A stretch of DNA of 64,000 nt from Sphingomonadales bacterium (GTDB lineage: Bacteria > Pseudomonadota > Alphaproteobacteria > Sphingomonadales > Sphingomonadaceae). The notes under the pieces were generated by a model. The model made no database searches. It was not told the DNA's origin and saw only the letters and a program-made list of their open reading frames with translations. Of this stretch, positions 53,656 to 60,851 are shown piece after piece (within the stretch, counting starts at the first letter, position 1; each line of letters begins with the position of its first letter). A program made the position numbers and the translations under genes. The stretch lies in NCBI GenBank assembly GCA_016707885.1, contig JADJGU010000001.1, forward strand, positions 1,181,501-1,245,500, in the 5' to 3' direction.

Positions 53656-55425
53656 ATGCAAAAAAGTGGCCGAGAAGCTCTGCCGAAACTGGCACTATTT
53701 ATCTGGCTCGGGATTGCAGCGATTCTGACCTATTCAAGCTGGTCGAGCATCAGCACCCGTTCCGGATGGGACCCGGATGATCAGTTGCGCTTGGTGCAGT
53801 TGCGCGATTTTCTTGGTGGGCAAAGCTGGTTTGATACCACCCAATACCGGCTTTATGCGCCTGAAGGCGGGCCGATGCACTGGTCACGGCTGATCGAAAT
53901 TCCGCTTGCGCTCATAGTGATATTGGCAACACCGCTTTTCGGTCCGGCTGTCGCTGAAATGATTGCGGGCACACTGATTCCGCTGCTTTGCTATGGTCTT
54001 GTTGCCTATATGCTCGGACGCATCGCTTTGCGCCTCGGTGGGCCGGTGGCTGGTGCCGCGGCAGTAGTCATGACAATGGTTTCGCCTGCCATTTCGATGC
54101 AGCTGCGTCCGATGCGGATCGACCATCATGGCTGGCAATTGGTCTGTGCGGCGCTGGCGCTATGGACGCTGTTCTGGCCGGTTGCACGCAAAGCTGGGAT
54201 TTGCATGGGTCTCGCGCTGGCGGTCTGGCTGCACATCTCGCTGGAAGGGGCGCCGGTTACGGCTGCCTTTTTCGGATTGCTCGGCTGGCGCTGGGCGATT
54301 TGGGGGGAAAGCGGAACCCGGCTGGGCTATACGGTCGGAACATTCCTGATCGCTAGTCTCGCGCTGTTTTTCGGCACCCAATTGGGCGGGCTGTCAGCAC
54401 CCAATTATTGCGACACGATTTCGCCCGCGCATATCTTCGCGATTGTTGCCGCGGGCGCGATCATCGTGCCGGCGAGTTTTGCATTGCCTTCGAATAAATG
54501 GCTGCGGCTCGCCGCGCTGGGCGCTGCTGGCACTGCTGCACTTGCGATATTGCTGTGGCAGGCACCCATGTGCGCCAAGGGTGCATTTTCGACCATGGAC
54601 CCGGTGGTGCGCGATTACTGGTATGTTCGCGTGAACGAAGGGATGCCGGTCTGGCACCAAAAATGGACCATCGCCCTTTCGCTTTTGGGTGTACCGATAG
54701 CGGGTGCTGTAACCTTGTTGTTCCTTGGTCCTTCGGTAGAGGCAGACAAAAAGTCGGATTATGCCGGTCTCGCGGTTCTGCTAGTCTATGCGGCGCTGCT
54801 GGCATTGCTGGTGTTCCGGACTATTTCGGTCTCTACGCTGATCGCAGTGCCACTTTTGTCTGTCGGTATTGCCTCACTGTTTGGCCGGTACCGCACTGAA
54901 GAAAAAGCTGTCCGCCGCCTTGTACTGGTTGCGCTGATGATACTGATGCTCATGCCGGGCGCCTTTATTTCGCAAGCCGCGCCGCTTTTTTCGCAGAATG
55001 CTGCTGCCGAGGCGTCAACCGACCAACAGCCTACCGCACTTGCAGCCAAACACTGTGAATCGGTCGAATCGGTCTCAACTCTCGCTGGATTGAAAAAAGC
55101 GAACATTGTCGCACCTTTCGACATTGGCCCTTTGATCCTGCTCACCACCCCGCATAGCGTCATGGCGTCGAGCCACCACCGCAACGAAAAGGGGATGCGC
55201 GCGCATATCGATATCTATCGGCTACCGCCCGCGCAGTCGCATATCATCGTCAAGCGTCGCAAGGTGACGCACATCGTCGGCTGCACAGATGAAGCCGAAA
55301 TGCAGGGCTATGTGAAGCGCGACCTCGAGGGACTTTGGGCGCAATTGGCGAAAGGCAATACGCCAGATTGGCTCGAAGCTATGCCCGATATGGGTGAGGG
55401 TTTGAAAGTTTGGCGCGTACGTTAG
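53656..55425 (+). CDS. Polytopic membrane protein, GT-C-like glycosyltransferase
   Basis: 589 residues from ATG 53656 (GTG 53644 in frame is an alternative). A first helix is followed by the acidic periplasmic loop GWDPDDQLRLVQLRDFLGGQ and YAPEGGPMHWSRLIEIPLAL, then RPMRIDHHGWQLV. About eleven to twelve helices and a soluble C-terminal part (about 445-589) complete it. The acidic first loop and a HH-containing later loop are the pattern of STT3-like and other GT-C transferases that use polyprenyl-linked donors. It ends the four-gene run. Acceptor and donor are not known. Confidence 0.7.
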   Translation: MQKSGREALPKLALFIWLGIAAILTYSSWSSISTRSGWDPDDQLRLVQLRDFLGGQSWFDTTQYRLYAPEGGPMHWSRLIEIPLALIVILATPLFGPAVAEMIAGTLIPLLCYGLVAYMLGRIALRLGGPVAGAAAVVMTMVSPAISMQLRPMRIDHHGWQLVCAALALWTLFWPVARKAGICMGLALAVWLHISLEGAPVTAAFFGLLGWRWAIWGESGTRLGYTVGTFLIASLALFFGTQLGGLSAPNYCDTISPAHIFAIVAAGAIIVPASFALPSNKWLRLAALGAAGTAALAILLWQAPMCAKGAFSTMDPVVRDYWYVRVNEGMPVWHQKWTIALSLLGVPIAGAVTLLFLGPSVEADKKSDYAGLAVLLVYAALLALLVFRTISVSTLIAVPLLSVGIASLFGRYRTEEKAVRRLVLVALMILMLMPGAFISQAAPLFSQNAAAEASTDQQPTALAAKHCESVESVSTLAGLKKANIVAPFDIGPLILLTTPHSVMASSHHRNEKGMRAHIDIYRLPPAQSHIIVKRRKVTHIVGCTDEAEMQGYVKRDLEGLWAQLAKGNTPDWLEAMPDMGEGLKVWRVR

Positions 55426-55430
55426 AGTTT

Positions 55431-55449
55431 GTTTCATTTTCACTGAAAC
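55431..55449. terminator. Weak hairpin between convergent genes
   Basis: gtttca (55431-55436) pairs with tgaaac (55444-55449) across a 7-nt loop, just after the stop at 55425. No U-tract follows in either direction. Confidence 0.3.
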
Positions 55450-55470
55450 GGGCCGGTGCCGCCTCCAACT

Positions 55471-56226
55471 CTAAAGATGCATGAAGTCGCGCTTGTAGCT
55501 GCGCAGATGGGCGCCACCATCGACGAAAATGATCTGGCCGGTCACATGGCGGGCATTGGCCAGATACAGCACGGCCTCGGCGATGGCCTTTGCATCGGGT
55601 AGCTGACCCAGCGGCATTTCATCGTTGAGCCGCGCCATCTGCACATCGTCATAATCGTCGGTTGGAATCACCAGTCCGGGCGCGACACCGTTGAGCCGCG
55701 CCCGCTTGCTAAAAGCTGCGGCGAGCGAGCGTACCGAACCGGCCAGCGCCTGCTTTGAAAGCGTGTAGCTCAGCTGATCGCCATTGGGGTTGGTGATGCG
55801 TTGATCGACAATGTTTACGATGGCGGGTTGTGCCTTTTCGCCTGCCGACTGCACCAGCGCGCGGCTCAGCAGCACCGGTGCAAACAGGTTCAGGCGGAAA
55901 TGGGCGTCGAGCGTATCGCCGGACATGTCGTCCCAGCCATCCTGCCCGAACAATGCTGCGTTGTTGACCAGCAGATCGGGTGCACGACCGAAATGGGCTA
56001 CGACTTCAGACATCAACTTGTCTGCTGAACCCTCTGCTGAGAGGTCGGCGGGGAAGTGTTTCCATTGGACTGCGTTGTGTTCGAGCGCCGCTGTCAGTTC
56101 CGCATCGGGTGTACCATCGCTGTGGCTGGTGAGTGCGAGGTCGTAACCGGCTTCGGCAAGCTGCGCCGCAATCACCGCGCCCAGCCGCCGCATCCCTCCA
56201 GTGACGAGCGCCAGCGGGCGTGTCAC
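55471..56226 (-). CDS. SDR oxidoreductase, FolM/pteridine-reductase-like
   Basis: 251 residues from GTG 56226, which overlaps the folB stop as GTGA. LALVTGGMRRLGAVIA has the arginine-containing glycine loop (TGGxxRxG) typical of FolM and pteridine reductases rather than general SDRs. LVNNAALFGQD, the active-site LSYTLSKQALAG and the carboxyl NGVAPGLVIP and GQIIFVDGGAHL follow. Such enzymes reduce dihydromonapterin or dihydrofolate with NADPH. The coupled folB gene supports a pterin substrate. Confidence 0.83.
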   Translation of the reverse strand: MTRPLALVTGGMRRLGAVIAAQLAEAGYDLALTSHSDGTPDAELTAALEHNAVQWKHFPADLSAEGSADKLMSEVVAHFGRAPDLLVNNAALFGQDGWDDMSGDTLDAHFRLNLFAPVLLSRALVQSAGEKAQPAIVNIVDQRITNPNGDQLSYTLSKQALAGSVRSLAAAFSKRARLNGVAPGLVIPTDDYDDVQMARLNDEMPLGQLPDAKAIAEAVLYLANARHVTGQIIFVDGGAHLRSYKRDFMHL

Positions 56227-56591
56227 TTGCGATGCCTTGTAAGCGTGATGCCGATCGATTCGCCGTCTTCGGATATTGCCAGCTTGATGATCTTGACGCT
56301 GACATTCTGGACGCGCGGGTCGGCCGCGAACAGCCTGTCGATGATATGGTCGGCGACCGCCTCGATCAGCGTGAAATGCACGCCTTCGGGAAAGACCGTC
56401 GCGGCCTCCTTGATCGCCATATAGTTTTTCGAAGCCGACAGCGGCGTGTCTGGCGCATAATGCGGCGCGACCTCCAGATCGGCGCTAACCGAAATATGCA
56501 GCGGTTGCGGCAGGTGTGTTTCCTGGCTGTAAATGCCGGTGAGCACATTGACGTGCAGGTCGTGCACTTCGAGGGTGAGTAAGTCTGTCAT
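56223..56591 (-). CDS. folB: Dihydroneopterin aldolase
   Basis: 122 residues from ATG 56591; the frame upstream to 56675 overlaps the neighbouring gene and is rejected. LTLEVHDLHVNVLTGIYSQE, VSADLEVAP, NYMAIKEAA with the conserved lysine and HFTLIEAVADHIIDRLF are FolB features. It splits dihydroneopterin to 6-hydroxymethyl-dihydropterin and glycolaldehyde in folate synthesis. Overlaps the FolM-like gene by 4 nt. Confidence 0.88.
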   Translation of the reverse strand: MTDLLTLEVHDLHVNVLTGIYSQETHLPQPLHISVSADLEVAPHYAPDTPLSASKNYMAIKEAATVFPEGVHFTLIEAVADHIIDRLFAADPRVQNVSVKIIKLAISEDGESIGITLTRHRK

Positions 56592-56592
56592 C

Positions 56593-57483
56593 TTAATCCT
56601 GTTGCGACCATCTGGCGAAGATGGCGGTCGGTAGTAGTAATCCACGGGTCTGCTCGCGAACAGCGAGTTCGCCAAATTCGACTTTGCCCGGCAGATCGGA
56701 AAAATGTGCCTGTAGCAGGTTGCCGAGTGCGATAGCCGACATCCGGACGGCGTAGACGGTGAGGAAAAGGAAGCGCGAATTAGTGTCGAGCAGCTGACGG
56801 CAATTGGCGATCAAACCGGGCAGGTCTTCCTCCAAGCGCCACACCTCGCCATCGGGCCCGCGGCCATATTTGGGCGGGTCGAGGAGGATGCCATCATAGC
56901 GCCGTTCGCGCCGCACTTCGCGCGCGACGAACTTTGCCGCATCATCGACAATCCAGCGGATTGGGCGTTCCGTCATGCCGGAAAGCGCGGCGTTTTCGCG
57001 CGCCTGCGCCACCGATTTCTTCGAAGCATCGACATGCACCATCTGCGCGCCCGCTGATGAAAGCGCCAATGTGCCAACCCCGGTATAGCCGAACAGGTTC
57101 ATGCAATGCGGCTCGGTAACGCCGTCAATTTCCCCGCGCATCCAGCGCCAGACAGGGTCCATGTCGGGGAAGAAACCCAGATGGCGGAAAGGGGTGCAGC
57201 TTGCGGTGAAGCTGACTTCATCATTCCATTTCAGCGGCCAGCCATCGGCAGGAACCGGCTTTTCATAGTACCAGCGCCCGCCGCCATCCTCGTCCGATCC
57301 GGGGATAAACTCGCCATCGGCGGCCCAGTCGGCGGTCGCCGGTTCCCACATCGCCTGTGGTTCGGGGCGGATGAAGCGTCGGTTGCCATAGGATTCGAGC
57401 TTGCGGCCATTGCCGCTGTCGATCAGCGTGTAATCGGGCCTCGGCTCGCTGACGAGGGTAACGAAATCAGGCGCGAGCGGCAT
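56593..57483 (-). CDS. Class I SAM-dependent methyltransferase, RlmI-like
   Basis: 296 residues from ATG 57483, where the protein begins MPLAPDFVTLVSEPRPDYTL. An N-terminal part with WPLKWNDEVSFTASCTPF and HLGFFPDMDPVW precedes the SAM-binding NLFGYTGVGTLALSSAGAQM, VDASKKSVAQARENAALSGM and the catalytic DGILLDPPKYGRGPDG. These features match the family of RlmI/RlmK-like rRNA cytosine/guanine methyltransferases. Its start overlaps the end of thrC by 17 nt, and its stop is 1 nt before folB's start. Specific target unknown. Confidence 0.82.
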   Translation of the reverse strand: MPLAPDFVTLVSEPRPDYTLIDSGNGRKLESYGNRRFIRPEPQAMWEPATADWAADGEFIPGSDEDGGGRWYYEKPVPADGWPLKWNDEVSFTASCTPFRHLGFFPDMDPVWRWMRGEIDGVTEPHCMNLFGYTGVGTLALSSAGAQMVHVDASKKSVAQARENAALSGMTERPIRWIVDDAAKFVAREVRRERRYDGILLDPPKYGRGPDGEVWRLEEDLPGLIANCRQLLDTNSRFLFLTVYAVRMSAIALGNLLQAHFSDLPGKVEFGELAVREQTRGLLLPTAIFARWSQQD

Positions 57484-58626
57484 GGCCCAGCACATGGTCG
57501 CGCACCGCGACATAGTCCGAAGGCAGCACGATAAAGCGCTCCTCACGGTCAAACAGATTGCCAACGCGGGTGGGAAGCGAAGGGCGCATGCCCGTTGCCC
57601 GCTCGACCGCATCGGGGAATTTGGCCGGATGTGCGGTCGCCAGTGTCACCACCGGAATGTCGGCAGCTATGCCCGCATTGCGCGCGGCGTGGAGCGCGAT
57701 GGCGGTGTGCGGGTCGATAATCTCGGCGCATTTCTCATGCGCCCAGCGCATCGCGCCCGACATTTCATCGGCATCGGCGCGCAGGCTTTTGAACAGGCTC
57801 GCCCTTCGACCGGCAACCCCATTTGCGCCGCGACATAGCCTGCAAAGACATCGCCGAAATTGCCGGTGGGAACCGAGAAAGCAACCTTGCGCTCGGGCGC
57901 GCCAAGCTGCAGCGCGGCCCAGAAATAATAGACCACCTGCGCCATCAGCCGCGCCCAGTTGATCGAATTGACCGCAGACAGCGTGATCGCGCTCGTCACT
58001 TCGCTGTCGCCGAACATCCGCTTCACCATCGCCTGCGCGTCGTCAAAGCTGCCTTCGATGGCGATATTGTGGACATTGGGGGCAAGCACCGTCGTCATCT
58101 GCCGCCGCTGTACATCCGACACACGGCCCTGCGGGTGGAGCATGAATATCTCGATATTCTCGCGTCCGGCTACCGCATGGATCGCTGCGGAACCGGTATC
58201 GCCAGAGGTAGCCCCGACAATCGTCAACGCCTTGTCTCCGCCGCTCAAAAAGCGTTCGAACAAATGGCCGAGCAGTTGCAGGGCAACATCCTTGAACGCC
58301 AATGTGGGGCCGTGGAACAGTTCTAGCAGCCACTGCTGGTTATCGAGTTGAGTCAGCGGGGTGACAGCGGCGTGCGAGAAACTGCCATAAGCCGCCGCAC
58401 AAAGCTCACGAAGTTCGTCCTCCGTCAGGCTGCCTGCAGTAAAGGGCGCCATCACCTTGGCGGCCAGATCGACATAGGACAGTCCGCGCATCGCCGCGAT
58501 TTCTGCGTGCGAAAATGCGGGCCACGCGCCGGGGACGTAAAGCCCGCCATCGCTTGCGAGCCCCGCCAGCGTCACCCCCGCAAAATCGAGGTTCGACGCA
58601 TTTCCCCTGGTGCTGATATAGTGCAT
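57467..58626 (-). pseudogene. thrC: Threonine synthase with internal deletion and frameshift
   Basis: From ATG 58626 (MHYISTRGNASNLDFAGVTL) the frame shows a normal threonine synthase: LELFHGPTLAFKDVALQLLG with the PLP lysine near residue 112, VGATSGDTGSAAIHAVAG, and SVPTGNFGDVFAGYVAAQMG. After AAQMGLPVE near 57815 the frame is lost. The C-terminal end (EIIDPHTAIALHAARNAGIA, VVTLATAHPAKFPDAVERAT) continues in another frame to 57467. The segment normally between (DRLIVATN..., SSNFERLL) is absent, roughly 80-90 residues. The copy cannot be functional as given. A deletion in the strain or an assembly gap are both possible. Confidence 0.85.
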
Positions 58627-58713
58627 GACGCGCGCGGCGTTAGCGGGTGCAGCAATATGGCGCAAGTGTGCACGCGGCTTGCGTTGTACCAAATCGCCCG
58701 ATATTCCACTGCC

Positions 58714-60780
58714 ATGAAACAATATTTCACTGCTTCGTTGCTCGCGCTCGCCCTTGCAGGTGGCAATGCCCTGCCCGCTTCCGCCCGGCCCATGACCGAG
58801 ACCGATCTTGCCACGATGAAACGGCTGGCTTCGCCGACCGCTTCGCCCGACGGAAAACTGGTCGCCTATCAGCTGCAGGAAACCGATCTGGCTGCGAACA
58901 AGCGGCGCAGCGACCTTTGGCTGTACCGTGTCGATGGCAAGGAAGGAGGGCCGTGGAAAGTTGCATCCAAGCCTGACTTCAACGAACATAGCCCGGCCTT
59001 CGCGCCCGATGGCAAGTCGATCTATTATCTCAGCAATGCGAGCGGATCGGACCAGCTTTGGCGCTATGATCTTGGCGACCAGACCAGCGCGCAGGTGAGC
59101 GATTTCAAGGCCGAAATCGCCGGATTCAAATTGTCGCCTGATGGCAAAAGGGTCGCTGTTTGGGGGGATATTGCCCGCGATTGCGAAGATTTCGGCTGCG
59201 ACAGCGATGGCGACCGCTCAAAGCCGGGGCCAGGCACAGGTCGCGCTTATGATCAGCTCTTCGTCCGCCATTGGGACTCATGGGAGACGCCGGGCAATTA
59301 CAGTCGCCTGTTCAGCTTTGAAATCGGGGCTGATGGCAAGCTGGCGGGCGGCCTCAACATGGACGGCGATGGCGCCGAAACGCTGATCGGCGATACGCCA
59401 TCGAAGCCCAGCGGTGGCGGAGAGGAAATCGCGTGGAGCGCGGACAGCCAGAAGCTGTATTTTGCGCTGCGTAAGGCGGATGCGGCGGAACCGCGCTCCA
59501 CCAATCTCGATATTTATGCGTCCGAACATGGGCTGGGCGATCCCAAAAATTTGACGCCAGACAATCAGGCGACCGACACGCTGCCCGCCGCCTCACCCGA
59601 CGGAAAATGGCTGGCATGGGCGGCAATGGCGCGTGCGGGTTATGAGGCTGACAAGCAAACGCTGATGCTGATGGAAAAGGCCAGCGGTCGCGTAACCGCG
59701 CTGACCGATGGCTGGGTCCGCTCGGTCGAGTCGATTGCCTGGGCGGCGGACAGCAAAAGCTTGCTCGTCACCGCGCAGGATACGCTCGAACGACCGCTAT
59801 TCCGGGTTGACCTGAAGGGTAAGGTCACCCGCTTGACTGATCGCGGCGCTATTTCCGAGGTGGTTCCGCTTGCCAATGGCGGGATAATTTATGCGATCAA
59901 CAGCATCTCGGCACCGGCGGATCTGGTGTGGATGGATGCCAAGGGCAAGACGACACGCCTCACCAATGTGAATGCCGATCTTTACAAGGAACTTGATCCG
60001 GTAAGCTATGAGAAGTTCAGCTTTGCCGGCGCAAATGGCGGCCGGGTGCATGGCCAGATCGTCAAGCCACAAGGCGCGACGGGCAAGTTGCCGGTGCTGT
60101 TGCTCGTGCATGGCGGCCCGCAAAGCTCGTTCGGCAATAGCTGGTCCTTCCGCTGGAACCCGGCGGTGATGGCGTCCCAAGGCTATGCGGTGGTGACGAT
60201 CGATTTTCATGGCTCGTCTGGCTATGGACAGGCCTTTACCGACAGCATCAATCAGGATTGGGGTGGAAAGCCCCTTGCAGATCTGAAGCTTGGCATGGCC
60301 GAACTGGGCAAGATCGATCCGCAGCTCGATACCGCCAATGCCTGCGCGCTGGGCGGCAGCTATGGCGGCTATATGATGAACTGGATCGCGGGTAACTGGC
60401 CCGAAGGGTTCAAATGTCTGGTCAACCACGCAGGCATTTTCGATCTGCGCGCGATGGCGTTTGAAACCGAAGAATTGTGGTTCGACGAATGGGATCATGG
60501 CGGCCCGTGGTGGAACCGCAAGGATGCGGAGAAATGGAACCCGGTAAACCATGTCACCAAATGGAAGACACCAATGCTGGTCATCCATGGCGAGAAAGAC
60601 TTCCGTATTCCCTATTCGCAAGGTTTGGCGACCTTCACGGCGCTGCAACGGCAGGGGATCGAATCCAAGCTGCTTATTTTCCCCGATGAGAATCACTGGA
60701 TATTGAAGGCCAAAAATTCGATCCAGTGGCACCGCACGGTTTTCGATTGGGTGGCGAAGCATCTGAAAGGCGGCAAATAG
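58714..60780 (+). CDS. S9 family serine peptidase (prolyl oligopeptidase/acylaminoacyl peptidase-like), secreted
   Basis: 688 residues from ATG 58714. A signal peptide (MKQYFTASLLALALAGGNAL, cut near SARA) is followed by a beta-propeller built from WD-like SPDGK repeats (about 40-410). A C-terminal alpha/beta-hydrolase domain has LLVHGGPQSSFG (oxyanion region), the nucleophile GGSYGGYM, the aspartate of IHGEKDFRIP and the histidine of FPDENHWI. It belongs with S9C-type dipeptidyl or acylaminoacyl peptidases and probably acts in the periplasm. Divergent from thrC; a strong terminator follows. Confidence 0.9.
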   Translation: MKQYFTASLLALALAGGNALPASARPMTETDLATMKRLASPTASPDGKLVAYQLQETDLAANKRRSDLWLYRVDGKEGGPWKVASKPDFNEHSPAFAPDGKSIYYLSNASGSDQLWRYDLGDQTSAQVSDFKAEIAGFKLSPDGKRVAVWGDIARDCEDFGCDSDGDRSKPGPGTGRAYDQLFVRHWDSWETPGNYSRLFSFEIGADGKLAGGLNMDGDGAETLIGDTPSKPSGGGEEIAWSADSQKLYFALRKADAAEPRSTNLDIYASEHGLGDPKNLTPDNQATDTLPAASPDGKWLAWAAMARAGYEADKQTLMLMEKASGRVTALTDGWVRSVESIAWAADSKSLLVTAQDTLERPLFRVDLKGKVTRLTDRGAISEVVPLANGGIIYAINSISAPADLVWMDAKGKTTRLTNVNADLYKELDPVSYEKFSFAGANGGRVHGQIVKPQGATGKLPVLLLVHGGPQSSFGNSWSFRWNPAVMASQGYAVVTIDFHGSSGYGQAFTDSINQDWGGKPLADLKLGMAELGKIDPQLDTANACALGGSYGGYMMNWIAGNWPEGFKCLVNHAGIFDLRAMAFETEELWFDEWDHGGPWWNRKDAEKWNPVNHVTKWKTPMLVIHGEKDFRIPYSQGLATFTALQRQGIESKLLIFPDENHWILKAKNSIQWHRTVFDWVAKHLKGGK

Positions 60781-60788
60781 GGCCAAAG

Positions 60789-60818
60789 CCCTCGCCTGAG
60801 GCAAAGGCGAGGGGTTTT
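60789..60818 (+). terminator. Rho-independent terminator of the S9 peptidase gene
   Basis: Perfect 8-bp stem ccctcgcc (60789-60796)/ggcgaggg (60806-60813) with a 9-nt loop, followed by gTTTT. Begins 8 nt after the stop codon. Confidence 0.9.
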
Positions 60819-60851
60819 CCTTTGGGCAAAGCGCGGGTAAGGCGCGGGCCC

